Assembly (NCBI GenBank): GCA_011009095.1 | Contig: VTPC01003975.1 | Coordinates: 17,626-81,625 of the forward strand | DNA: 64,000 bases | Direction: 5' to 3' | Origin: Ignelater luminosus | Taxonomy: Eukaryota > Arthropoda > Insecta > Coleoptera > Elateridae | Part shown: in pieces, positions 22,266 to 32,999 of the stretch | Layout of the letters: every line of letters starts with the position of its first letter | Numbering within the stretch: position 1 is the stretch's first letter | The notes under the pieces: generated by a model | What the model was told of the DNA's origin: nothing | Seen by the model: the letters and a program-made list of their open reading frames with translations, nothing else | The model's database searches: none | Program-made: the position numbers and the translations under genes

Positions 22266-23269
22266 AATTTGGTATGTGAGCATAAATTCGCATTCTAAAC
22301 AACTTTTGCTAAGAAAATCGTTTGATATGCCTCACGGAAAAGGTACTTTACCTACACCGAAAGTAAGTTTTTGATGCCTATCAAAGCCTGCTTAATTTTT
22401 TAAAAATAAGAATATGGCGCAAATTAGTTTCTAATCAAGCATGGCTGATCTGGGGACACCCTGTATATATTTTGCTCCGTCATTCTTACATCTTCTCTAT
22501 ATACCACCGATAGAATGGCATAAAGTTTAAATGGCTTTTCCAGGGCAAAGCTTTTTTGCACGTGTGGGTTTTCCCGTAAATGCCTGCTCCTGAGAGTTGC
22601 TTGTCATCCATACGTGATTCATCCCTATAGAAAATCAACGAATCCTGTTGGAGTACATCCTATACGGCCTCAACTGAGCGTCTGCTTGTATTACTCTGTA
22701 AGTGGACAAGAGCATTTTTTTCCACTAATGGACTTTGCTGGCATGGCTGGTGTTTCAAGTTATAATCCTATATTTCGCATTCTGAGGTGGGCGTCGTGGT
22801 CTTCTTACTTATCTAAGCTAGGAGGTCCAGCAGCCCCAATAGAAGCTCAAGTGCAGCTGTAGGGGTCGTCCTCATTACACCGGTTATACCCAGACAGACC
22901 AGGTGTTATAGCCTTTGAACGATGGTGGTAACGCTCTACACTAGACCACCAGACCACCGAACCATATAGTATTCTAGGTTTATAAATTGCCATGTAGATC
23001 CGATAGTATATCTGAGGGGATTGATTTCTCAAAGTCTACGTAGCACCTGGCACAGCTATCAGAGCATCGCTGTCGACATGGTTACCATCTTGTCAACATA
23101 TGACTTCCAACTTAATCTCACATCTAAGTACTTGACCTCCTGCACGAACAGTACAGGTCTACCGTACAATATGGGTTCCCTTAAGCCTTTTGTTTTTGCT
23201 GTTGATAAAGAGAATTACTTTAGTCTTAGATGGAATCTTCCATAAATATTCGCACTGTATCAAATACAA

Positions 23270-25919
23270 GCGTTCATTCAACTAGATTGTAGAAACTTTT
23301 GCAAATCTTATCTTTAAGAGACATATAATAATGCAATTGGTCTCAAAAGTCTAACTGGCATTAAAATTAATTTTATTTTCAATACCAATTTCAGAATTTC
23401 AATTTTAAAACTTTCAGGACATGCGTCATTGATGACCGGGTGTACTTTTTTTGTCAATCTGCCGCCCCTTGAGGCTGCCTCCTTCGTGCTGCGCACACCC
23501 TGCAAACGCGCAAAATTTGGATGTCTCAAACTTTCCGCCTTTCTGGAATCATTATCGGATTCGTTTCTTCTATTAGATTTCAACATTATTCAGCAGATGT
23601 ATGCAGATTTCAGGAACAGAATTACTTCTAAAAGAGGATTTTAACAATTCACTTTAGCTAAACCAGATAAGTCAGTTTCCACGTAGGAATAAACATCGAG
23701 TCACAGCAACTAAACGATTTATTGTGATCAAATGTTAGCTCTGGCTAATGAGGCAAGTTTGTTTGAAGTTGCAGCAAAATATCGTAAAGGCCAAGTTATC
23801 AACAACCGATTCAGTAATCTCGAAGCATAATTACTTCGTTGTCTTGCTTTGTACAGTAAAACAAAGCGATATAAATGTCAAATCCAAATTTTGTTTCTAA
23901 AGAGAAAGCTGTGATCAATGTTTCACTAATAACACAATCTACCCGCAGGTTATTTTCTGAAAGCCCTTTATTTAATAACCATTAAGTTGAAATAAAAAAG
24001 GCAAGTGCTTCAAAAATGGGTTTGCAACGAGATTACAAAAAGCAATCGAAAGTGAATGTTTTGATTGTTGTTATAGGCCTCGCTAATTACTAATTTTTTT
24101 TTTGTTTGTTTTCCAGAAGTAAAGCATCAACTACTTCTCGAAGTAGTATATGACAGTCCTAGAAGAAACTACTGAAATAAACGCAGGGAAAAGTTTCATT
24201 ATAACCATTACACTCCGTGTTTCGCCAAGGAAGTAAAGTGCGTTGCTAATCATAGTGTAATAAGGTTACTTTGTTGCTATTAACCCACAATACATGCTCC
24301 ACTTGAAACCCATTTACAAGTAAAATTTCCCTCGGAGTGTTTTACTTGGTTCACCTTCAAGGCAACACAGATTCGCGCTTTACATAACACACTCCTGTTT
24401 ACTAAAATTTGGTCTGTGCTTGCAGGCATTTCAAGGTGGAATGCTTTAAATAATCAGAACAACGAAGCTTCAGGGGAGTAAATACAATTTAATAAAAACA
24501 CCGCAACCAAAGTTTAGCGCGGATCATACTTGGACGCCTCGCCTTAAGCTAAAAAATATTTGATGCTTATTTAAAGTACATACACATCGAAAAATCTTAA
24601 ATTGCCGAAACAATTCTTTCCGATTGGATCCGACAAAACCAATATCGAGGAAGTTACCCGAAAACGTTCGTTCCGAAAAGCTCTCCTGAAAGATAAGGGA
24701 AGCGATAAGGAAACGCACCAGACGAGAATTTTTATCCGGGTCACCGTTTTTCAGGCCCTCTTCGATACCGTTAGGTATTACGTAAGGTTTTCCCCCGGTC
24801 CGAAAACTTGGTGAATCGCGACTACTGCACAGTTCGCTCAATTTCCACCCATTATCGTTTCACTTCGCTACATCCTAACTTGCACATAAAGGGAATTTGA
24901 CCGGAAATATTTACTGGAGAAGTTCGATCGGACGTATACAACAGTTGTAGCGGTAGCAGAAGGGAAGCAGCAACGTTAATCCCCGTGCGAGATGCGCGGG
25001 TCAGACAGATACACATTGTAAATTCCCTCAAGTTCGAAGCCGCACCTAAGCTTATAAGCCGGCCGCGCACTGTTCACACTGATATTTTACAACACCAAGG
25101 TGCACGATTTGAAGGTTACCTTGATAGTTCTAAGTTATTACTAACCTTCTTTTCTTTGCGAACAAGTGGAGTTTGCAGAAGCTTGTTTTCGACAACTAGT
25201 GAGAATTGCCTGCGGAGAAATTTGCATTATTCAGGAAAGGGAGCAAAGAAAAAAAGAGAAAGATGAGCAATTTAGTTTTTATATTTAATGTAATGTACCT
25301 ATATTTAAATGGAGATTTGTTTTTTATTTTCATTTTTGTTTTCATAAAGACACATTTCATACGAAAAGCATGAAACTGTGGCATGGCTTGAAAGAAATGA
25401 ACAATACAAAAATATTAAATTCAGCGCCAGACATTCCTAAATTGGCTGGGAATTCTCTTGCACCATACTCATGAGGGCTGCAAATTATTCCGTTACAACG
25501 AAATACTGCGCGGATATCAAATCTAATAATTTGTACAATACGTTTGATTAATGTAACATTCCCAAATGGTTAACAGCTTTTTAAGCTGTGGAATTAATGC
25601 AACGAATTGAATAAGCAGACCCGCAGTAGGTTATTATCCTCATTTTTGCATAACTAGGGATTTGTAATTTCAATACTCCTATCCTTTTTTTTCCTTTTTC
25701 TATTTCAATAAAGTTTAAATTGCAAAGTCTAATTTCACGCGAGGCTTATGCTTTTTGGTAGAGTTAATTGATCTCGGCGTTTTTTGCATCTTTTAACACA
25801 ATCCGCAGAATTATGACATCGTCATGACGTAGGACTCATTGTGTCACCGACATGATAAGTCAAAAATTCGTTTGTATTTTTTTGCAAAACTGCATTTAAT
25901 GTTAGTACGACTAGGTATA
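23270..25919. other. No gene supported; mixed anonymous DNA
   Basis: A GC-richer strip at 23420-23540 (for example GCCGCCCCTTGAGGCTGCCT) and another at 24520-25080 stand out from AT-rich surroundings. Overlapping frames occur on both strands there (24524-24841 minus, 24602-24814 plus, 24852-25070 minus), but none resembles a known protein and codon patterns are not convincing. They may be host non-coding sequence or old repeats. Confidence 0.45.
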
Positions 25920-26136
25920 CAATGTGTCCACAATTCGATGCTCACTATTGGGATCTCGGAAATTGTAAGAGATACGAAGTCGGTTAAATTAGAAAAGATT
26001 TGGCTATTTTGGAGATCAATTTACTTGCGCTTTTGTTTTTTCAAAAAAGTTCACGGCTTACTAGATATTTGCTAAAAACAAAATTATCTCATTTTTTTTT
26101 AAGTGAAATATGAAGTGAAAATCATTTTTTATCATA

Positions 26137-26336
26137 GTGTGCCATGACATCTAACACACCAAGTCGTGGAGTTTTATCAAAGAAAGAGACATTAGCTGCT
26201 TATTTGACGCTATCTGTTAATGCTCAGTAAAGTATCTTAAAAGCGTCTCTTTTTTTGTTTTAGCAATTGTTACATAACAAATATAATTTATCTAACAAAA
26301 ACCAATGATTTTCATATGTTTAAGGTCATGGCACAC
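26137..26336. mobile_element. MITE C, copy 1 (200 bp), nested in element B
   Basis: The ends are GTGTGCCATGACAT-like on the left and the inverse GTCATGGCACAC on the right, flanked by TA. Flanking sequence outside the TAs is also inverted (GAAGTGAAAATCATTTTTTA versus the inverse of GAGAAATGCTTTTCACTTC). The second copy lies at 41734-41992 inside the other B element, carries an extra stretch of about 60 bp and, relative to its B host, is reversed. Confidence 0.75.
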
Positions 26337-26397
26337 TACGTGAGAAATGCTTTTCACTTCATAACTCGGTAAAACAAAATAACTATGTCAAACCATA

Positions 26398-28047
26398 CAG
26401 TGTGTCCGAAAAGTATGGAATATCCTATATATCTCGGTAAATATGCATTTTATGGAAAATGTTTCCTATAAAAGTTGTTTAGTGTTTAGTTTTACATTAC
26501 AAGGCAATACCAAATAACTATTTTTTAAAAAAACAAAAGCGCAACAAATAATGCTTCATTTTTTTTAATGCGAAGGTATTCCTTTATTGTACTCATTTGA
26601 TAGAGAATGTTTTTCTCTTTTCAATGATGTAAAACTTTGATACACTTGCATAAGTAAATTTTGATTAAAATGCAAAAAATTGTTTGAATAACGCTTAAAA
26701 GTTTATTTCTTCATCTGTTACCTTTCCAGACGCGGTCTTTTAAATTTTCAGTATCATCTAGTCACTTTATGGTCGGTGTGATACACTTTTGTTTGTTGCA
26801 ACAATTGAATGCGTCGTAGAAATGTCAATTAATAACCGAACTGAAGCGAAAAGTTATTTGTTTAATTAATTTAAGCATTTTGATTAACGTGAGAATAACA
26901 AAGTTACAAAAATACGACTTGCTATGGATCATTTATCAGAAAAACATCGTAACGAAATTTTAATGATGCTGGGATATGGAGACAGAAGGAGAACACGGGA
27001 GGAAGTTTGCAATTTGTTTAATAACGTGCACCCCGAATACCATATTTCTCAATCTACTGTAAGTAAAATTTCGCATAAATTTCATGAGACGGGTTTTGTC
27101 AAACATCGTTCAAAAACGGGCAATGGTACCATTAACAAACAAAAATATCCTGGCTGGTATGTAGAAGGGCATATCCAATATCAGCAGAAAGTCAATGTCC
27201 GGGCAGGAATTATTGGAACCCAAATTTTGGGACCTTTTTTTATAGAACATAATTTAACAGCGGATGCTTATCTAGATTTTTTAAGATTTGACTTAGTTCC
27301 TGCTTTAGCTGTTCTATTTTCTAATAAACTAGATCTAGATGTACCCCATAACAGAATATGGTTGCAACAAGACGGGGCTCCTCCTCATTTCGGAATTAAT
27401 GTCCGACAGTTTTTTGATAATACTTTCCCTTATCGATGGATAGGCAGAAGAGGTGCAGTAGAATGGCCAGCTCGCTCGCCGGATTTAAGTCCACTTAATT
27501 TTTTTCGGTGGGGCCATCTCAAAAATAAGATTTATGTCGATATGCCTGAAGATATTGAAACTCTAAAAGACCGTATTAGAACAGAGATTAGAGCTATCGC
27601 ACCAGAAACGATTCAAAATGCAGTAAACGAATTTGAAAGACCACTTTATGCTTGCCAAGCTGTAAATGGTGCACACTTTGAACACCTTCTATGAACTGTA
27701 GAGTGTAGTTATATAAAATTTTCAATTCGTCACAGATGAATATTGAAATAAACTTTCAAACAATTGTTTGCGTTTGAATCAAAATTTATTTATGCAAGTG
27801 TATCAGAGTTTTACATCATTGAAAAGAGAAAAACATTCTCTATCAAATGAGTACAATGAAGGGATACCTTCCCATTAAAAAAAATTGAAGCATTATTCGT
27901 TGCGCTTTTGTTTTTTTAAAAGATAGTGATTTGGTATTGCACCGTAATGTAAAACTAAACACTAAACAACTTTTATAGGAAACATTTTTCCATAAAATGC
28001 ATATTTCCTGAGATATATAGGATATTCCATACTTTTCAGACACACTG
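26398..28047 (+). mobile_element. Mariner-type element A, copy 2 (1650 bp)
   Basis: It starts CAGTGTGTCCGAAAAGTATG and ends in the inverse CAGACACACTG, with TA at 26396-26397 and 28048-28049. The inverted arms of about 300 bp match those of copy 1 (3023-4375). It contains one open transposase frame lacking a central piece. It was inserted into element B copy 1. Confidence 0.93.
26924..27694 (+). CDS. Internally deleted DD41D-type mariner transposase (256 aa)
   Basis: This is an open frame for a Tc1/mariner transposase. Residues 1-66 form the N-terminal helix-turn-helix domain (RTREEVCNLFNN, ISQSTVSKIS). At about residue 66 an in-frame junction joins it to NGTINKQK of the catalytic half, removing the block that holds the first catalytic Asp. 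The second Asp is D150 in LQQDGAPPHF. The third position, 41 residues further on, is Asn192 in SPLNFF where related sequences have Asp. The fold would keep DNA binding but not catalysis. Full family members should be about 340-350 aa. The frame is open although not catalytic, so the copy may be young or may act as a binding competitor; that role is speculation. Confidence 0.85.
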   Translation: MDHLSEKHRNEILMMLGYGDRRRTREEVCNLFNNVHPEYHISQSTVSKISHKFHETGFVKHRSKTGNGTINKQKYPGWYVEGHIQYQQKVNVRAGIIGTQILGPFFIEHNLTADAYLDFLRFDLVPALAVLFSNKLDLDVPHNRIWLQQDGAPPHFGINVRQFFDNTFPYRWIGRRGAVEWPARSPDLSPLNFFRWGHLKNKIYVDMPEDIETLKDRIRTEIRAIAPETIQNAVNEFERPLYACQAVNGAHFEHLL

Positions 28048-28149
28048 TATATCACCGAAGAGCATTTAAGGCGTGCTATTCAATAATATGGAAATCAAGT
28101 AGGCATTCTATTAGAAAGAATTTGGATTTACGTTCCACCGCTGAAGTAA

Positions 28150-28345
28150 AACAAAAAACATCGTGTTGAAAAATTGTATTTTGTAAGCAGAGGGCTATAC
28201 TTAAAAAATACACTAATTTTTCAACACGACGGCGCACCAGCGCATTTGTCACGTTACAAACCATCTTAATAATACGTATTAACGATGAATTGGTCGTCAT
28301 AGCTCTGTAAGATGACCTGCAAGATGTAATGTAGTAGTAGGTACT
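28150..28345 (+). pseudogene. Mariner-type transposase scrap of element B
   Basis: Plus-strand codons give LIFQHDGAPAHLSRY near 28213-28258. After a one-base shift they give VTNHLNNTY, IGRHSSVR and PAR, with two Trp positions turned into TGA stops. This is the second-Asp block of the same DD41D-type transposases as elements A and G, so element B belongs to that superfamily. A short inverted repeat (CGTGTTGAAAAATT/AATTTTTCAACACG) lies just before it. Confidence 0.75.
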
Positions 28346-28929
28346 GTTTTGTTGAAAATTGCTAGAGTTGCTTTCTTTTGTTTTGTACAAAACACAAAAA
28401 AAATATAAATGTACATGTACGTATGCATAATTCAAATGTTAGTTGCAACTACTGTTTCTAAGCACAACCCTCTTTACTAAATATGGTTATTTAAATTAAC
28501 AAAATTAGCGTTTTTATAAAATAACGCTTAAACCACCGCAGATAGACCCAAAGTCCATTAAATAAAAACAAAAGAAAATTAAATTGTAAGTCTGATTATA
28601 CAAAAATTTTCATATCGTTCTATTTAAGAATATCAAGTTATCCATGATTGAAGATCTTCATCTTCAATGATCCATAATGGGACCACAGTAATCTCTAACA
28701 AAGTCATTTGTAACACAATTGATGTAGCAACCTGTATTTGACACGATGATCAAACCGTATCTTCGTATCCTGTTTAGTTCCAGAGATATTTCAAGAATTC
28801 TAAAACAATGTAAAACTAATTTTGTTCAAAAAATACTAAATATCTCGAAAACGGCGCAATTTAGACCAAACATGTGGTTAATAAAAATAAATTTAAATGT
28901 AATAGGGAATCCAAAAATGAAGTAATATA

Positions 28930-28989
28930 CAGGGTGTTCCATTTGAAAAAATAAAGTAAGATGCTGCCACAAACAAATCGAACACCCTG
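28930..28989. mobile_element. Very short TA-flanked inverted-repeat element
   Basis: CAGGGTGTTCCATTTG at the left and CAAATCGAACACCCTG at the right are inverted, TA-flanked and only 60 bp apart. It is probably an end-to-end deletion product of a longer mariner-type MITE. Nearby at 29096-29108 a second solo terminus (TTGGACCACCCTG) is present. Confidence 0.6.
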
Positions 28990-30394
28990 TATAATTCAAA
29001 ATATTTTTGGGTTATGCTTCCAAAGGCACTATGTTGCTATCTGCTTTCAATTTGTTTCTATCTGCTAACATAAGCTGTCATCTTACTAGAGCGGAATCTT
29101 GGACCACCCTGTATAAGGAGAAGATGTGTACAAGGTTGCTGTCCGGAAGGTGAACGATGGCGGTACAGACGTGTAGGTGCGAGAACTGTTGAAGATTTGG
29201 AAACCGCTGGCGGAAAGCCTAAGCCGAGGCATACGAAGTATACAAGTGTTAGTCCTCTCCCTATCATAATGTTTTTTCCTTCTCACTTTGACGTCATTTT
29301 TAAAGCCGCCAATTATATTTAGCAAATTATGTGCGCCATCTAGTAGATCTCCCTTTAAGTATTGTAAATTTAGTTATCTTACATACCAACGGCAGTTGTT
29401 CAGTTGACAATGATGTAACTGTAGCTTGTACTTTTTCATACGCTTCGGTTGGACCTAATTGTTTATCTCAAAGGATAAATTACGTAGATAGTATTATTTA
29501 CTGATTTGTATGGTAAGTTTAGGTCTTAGCTATCATTATTAAATAATAAAATAAGAGCTTAGGTTTTACATCGTTTTTTATTTGGCTCTACTCTTAAACC
29601 ATTTACATATGAGTCAAAGGAAACCATGAGCGAATGTATGATATAGAAGGATACTATGGACGTTTCGGCATATTACGCCAGCTGTACAAACTCGCGTACA
29701 ACTCGGCACTCTTATTGCAGTAGTTCCCAAACTTTTCAGCGGCACGTTTTATAGCTTGCAGGATGATTGAAAACTGATAAATTAAATTTTTTGTGTACCC
29801 CGGTTATTTCAGCTGTAACGACCGAATTATTAAAAAATCGTCTTGATGTATTTCTATTGTTTGTGGTTCTCATGCACTGTTTAAGGACGTCGATTTTGTG
29901 TTCTGGTTTCTTAAAGTATTTGTTCTAAATCCTTTTTTTTCGTCTCTTCTTTGGCATTCTTTGTAATGATGCAGAGTCTGAGCAATTTCCTATCAATAAT
30001 CGTATTCAGTATATAGTTTATGATTTAGTCTATAAGTTTTATCACTGATATGGGCTGACAATTTCAGACTGCATTCTTGCAATTTCATTCTGCGTTCTCT
30101 CATTGGTTTCCTTACAATAGTGAAATCGAATGGGTGTCAAAACCTTGTCGAAGATTTTTTTATTATTCCAGTACACAAAGTTTTATTTTCTTTTTGATGT
30201 AGGAGAAGAGAAACCAGGAACATATTTGCATCTGAAACATTTTCTTTCTCAAAAGTTTGTATTCGCTGTAACCAGATAAGCTATCACAGTCCCATAAAGT
30301 CATTTCTTGGCCCACGGATGTAAGTTCTTCTGTTTTAGTTTTTAAAATCCTCTTGGTGGTGTGATCCAGCAATTTTTACAAACCCACATCGGCG

Positions 30395-31743
30395 CACAGT
30401 GGTCTGAGCCGAACATTTAGGGGGACAAAAGTCAAAAAAGTAAGTAGAATGGGTGATGGTTGGTGTATAACGGTAATTTGGATCCCTGATTACAAATCCG
30501 TCATCAGAATTGACAAATTCAAAATGGCGGAACAAATATGGCGAACATGACAATAAAAAAAAATAACAAATTTTTCACATATTTGAGTGTACATTATATT
30601 TTAAGGTACTTGCTTTCAAATTATAAGTGTAGAGTAAAAAAAATAAAATGGCAGAACAAATATAGCGCACATAATTGCAAAACTTATTTTATTTATTCAA
30701 AAAAGAAAGAATTGAATAATTAAATAAATGAACCAATATAGAAATAAATGAATGAATGAATGAATGAATAATTAAATAAATGAACAAATAAAGAAATATC
30801 TGAGAAAAACTGATTTTTGTAACCTTTGACCTTTTGTAACTTCTGTAGCCGTCCAGTTGGCTTTATGGACTTTTGAGGGATTGTTCTTGACGCAGAAATA
30901 AAGAGAATCTTGAAGGAAAATCTTCAGTCGGATTTTTTTAGAGGTTTGGCCTTTTTTTGTATAAGTGACTGGGCTCTCTAACCTAAAATTATCAAAAATC
31001 TGGAATTTTGACATCATAGTACTTTTCGTTTGTGAACCCATTATTAAAGACCATAAAAAAAGAGATAATTCGAGTTATGATCATCACAAATTCTATGGAT
31101 GTTACATAGACACACGATAAGGCAATATTGCACCAAAAAAGAAGTTTTGATTTAATATAACTTTTGAATAGGCAAGTAAAGGCAAATGAAACTTTGCAAG
31201 ATTTATAGACTTTTATGTGTGCTTTTAGGTACCATAGACATTATTTCATAACTAAGCCTAACAAATTGATGCGAAACCTTAAAACATGTATGATGCAAAA
31301 AATAATAAATAATGATAACTTTATATTAAGATTACACAGTTAGTATTCATAAAACTAAGTATATACGCACAATTACAGACTTACCAGAGCCAATCGATGC
31401 CATGATATGTGTAGATGGCAAACTAAAACACACTGGAAGCGTTCAGAACAGATGCGCGTTTTTCGAGCGTTAAAGTATTTTATCGGTCGTTTTGTTTTTG
31501 TCGATTGCAGCCCATATTTTGTAATAATGTGCCTAGCAATAATATCTACAACCATATTTATAAACAATTTGTAATTTTTTAATAATTATGTGCGCCATTT
31601 TGGAACCGCCATTTTGAATTTTACAATTTTAACCTTAAATTCGTAATCAGAGACCCGAATAACCTTTTTATGCACCAATCATCACCCATTTTACTTATAT
31701 TTTTGAGTTTTGTCCGCCTAGATATTCGGCTCAGACCACTGTG
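30395..31743. mobile_element. Transib-type element with 23-RSS-like ends
   Basis: The ends are CACAGTGGTCTGAGCCGAA and its inverse, flanked by a 5-bp GC-rich duplication CGGCG (30390-30394 and 31744-31748). Both the terminal CACWRTG motif and a CGNCG-type 5-bp target duplication are established Transib hallmarks. Each end has heptamer CACAGTG, exactly 23 bp, then a nonamer-like ACAAAAGTC (left, 30425-30433) or ACAAAACTC (right, 31713-31705). The inverted homology runs roughly 100 bp. The 1349 bp interior has short minus-strand frames (31373-31567, 30772-31041) that I do not recognise and a TGAA repeat. No RAG1-like core was seen inside, so it is probably non-autonomous. Confidence 0.88.
30743..30770. 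repeat. (TGAA)n microsatellite within the Transib-type element
   Basis: Tandem AATG/TGAA units, with related ATAAATGAA-like units on both sides. Confidence 0.75.
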
Positions 31744-32443
31744 CGGCGTAGCTTTCAATTACGTCTATATCTGTAGGGCAATATCTGCAAAATCAACATT
31801 TTATAGTTAAGGTTGGAAGGTATTACAACCCACTGCTTTGGTTCTTTTCTAATTACTTCATACTGCGACTTTGATAGAGAAGCATCCAGAATTAAAACCA
31901 AAGCCTTTTCCGCACTAAACTGAGAACAAGTTGGTGGTTTATCTCGAAGCTTATTAGCTGCTACAGTAATAATTTCCTCAGAGATAGTGTCACAAAATTC
32001 TAGCTTTTCTTGTTCTTTGTTTCTGTGTCCAGAATTTGGTAAAGAATATTTATTCAGTTCATAACTATCTTTGGAGCTTCTGGATGGTTACATTTTATGT
32101 TTTAGAGACATTCATGCACTTTGCAATTACTCGATAGAATTATGTCAGCTAGTTCTCGATAAGTTATACTACAACTTGCCAGGATTTCAAAAACGCATTG
32201 TTACTTTAAATTGGTACCATTAGAGATTTTACAAATGATCTATTATTGCGTTTTAGTACCTAATTAGTTGCATTACAAGACGAAACAGTGTAACGAAATT
32301 ACGAAAGTATCTCAGTTTAATTTAGTTTAAATCCGCAGTTACGAATATAATAGATATTAAGTATTAAGCTTTGTATTACATTAATTGTATTGATCATCTG
32401 CAATGTCGTATATCGATTCCCCCACGCATACCAGTTAGACCCA

Positions 32444-32998
32444 ATTGTAGCGTCCCTGCTTTCCAAACTCGCTAGTATGAGAAAATTGCCCGCCGCACAG
32501 AACAGCTGTTAGCAGCATCATTTCCAAATCCAAAAAGCATTCTTCGAGTGTAAAGTACAGTCTAAAAGATTCTAACCTTTCCCTATCCGAACCCTTCTTT
32601 GACGCCGCTGCACGTAGAATTGGTCGGCTTCGGGCGCGCTACGAAAAGTATTTGTTCGAAATAGTTACTGTTTGTAGAGCAAAGAGCAAACTGTTGTTGT
32701 TGTTGTTGTTGTTGGCAAGTGATTTACTGGTCTCTCCGCTCGAAACATTCCTCGGCATTTTCTCAGACCCTCCATGGCACACCCTAATCCGCAGTCCACC
32801 ATAAACTCGACTATAATAAAACGCTGATTCAGACACTCGCACGCTTCTCCGCTTAGTTGCATTTTGCTTGGCTTGCACCCCGTTTAGTTTGTACTGTCTG
32901 CTCTCGTATATGATCTGAGTTTAAGTACAATAGACAAGTTTATTCTGATTGAGTGTTTTATTTTGGTGTTCTCTTTTCCTATTTTAAGTTCATTACAA
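32444..32998 (+). repeat. Candidate solo LTR
   Basis: A GC-richer block begins TGTAGCGTCCCTGCTTTCCA and ends TTCATTACA, the TG...CA form of LTRs, and contains a possible TATA-like box (ACTATAATAAAACG near 32811). No second copy, primer-binding site or clear target duplication was found, so this is tentative. A host promoter is an alternative. Confidence 0.2.
32692..32714. repeat. (TTG)n microsatellite
   Basis: About seven TTG units. Confidence 0.85.
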
Positions 32999-32999
32999 A

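Larger units (their letters stand above)
21787..22463. mobile_element. Mariner-type element J inserted in the R1-like LINE
   Basis: The termini are GAGGGTGTCCCCATATCGAC on the left and the inverse of CAGGGTGTCCCCAGATCAGC on the right, each next to TA. The long arms share TTTGATAGGCATCAAAAACT and AAGTACCTTTTCCGTGAG. Removing the element and one TA restores the RNase H reading frame of the host LINE. The left arm has about 70 extra bases. A second hairpin and a run of Ns lie in the middle. No transposase was identified. Confidence 0.88.
21545..23260 (-). pseudogene. R1-like LINE relic (RT end and RNase H), split by element J
   Basis: On the minus strand the 3' part of an RT appears with IPSKTKVILF near 23240, then IYMAIYKPRILYGSVVWWSS near 22985-22930 and GVMRTTPTAALELLLGL near 22865-22815. 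An RNase H domain begins FYRDESRMDDKQLSGAGIYG near 22640-22580, reaches DGAKYI at 22480, is cut by element J, and resumes YLDSQTALKAV at 21780 and WVSGHNWIHGNEKAEELIRL at 21650-21590. The motif order is that of R1/LOA-type LINEs with RNase H. Stops and shifts show it is dead. Confidence 0.82.
25920..28345 (+). mobile_element. Mariner-type element B, copy 1, with nested insertions
   Basis: The left terminus CAATGTGTCCACAATTCGAT follows TA at 25918-25919. The body matches element B copy 2 (41282-42165) read in reverse: the segment after element A copy 2 (28050-28150) is the inverse of 41571-41665. The continuity shows that A copy 2 (26398-28047) jumped into B at a TA. Segment C1 lies further left. 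After 28150 this copy keeps a transposase scrap that copy 2 lacks. The right terminus was not found, so the copy is truncated somewhere near 28345. Confidence 0.8.
29640..32245 (-). pseudogene. RAG1/Transib-like transposase relic, interrupted by a Transib-type element
   Basis: On the minus strand, 5' to 3': VFEILASCSITYRELADIIL and CKVHECL (32200-32110); KLRDKPPTCSQFSAEKALVL and DASLSKSQYEVIRKE (about 31955-31855); PTDIDVIESYADVGL; then, across the insertion and a stop, LLDHTTKRILKT (30370-30330) and LWDCDSLSGYSEYKLLRKKM; SDANMFLVSL; LTPIRFHYCKETNERTQNEI (about 30130-30070). After a large deletion come NTSRRFFNNS-, VTAEITGVHK-, FSIILQAIKRAAEKFGNYC- and SAELYASLYSWRNMPKRP-like blocks (about 29860-29670). 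This order matches a repetitive invertebrate protein family whose C-terminal HK-x-L-x-H...SE...E..NK..R.R region resembles the RAG1 core, so I infer Transib/RAG1-like. That C-terminal region is itself missing here. Stops, shifts and deletion make it non-functional. Confidence 0.65.

Noticed and set aside
24524..25070. Frames on both strands considered as a gene exon
   Set aside because: Competing frames, no recognisable domains, no consistent splice sites.
30395..31743. Considered whether a RAG1-RAG2-type (ProtoRAG) transposon is present
   Set aside because: No Kelch-repeat RAG2-like coding and no RAG1-like core were seen inside the element; only the ends match.
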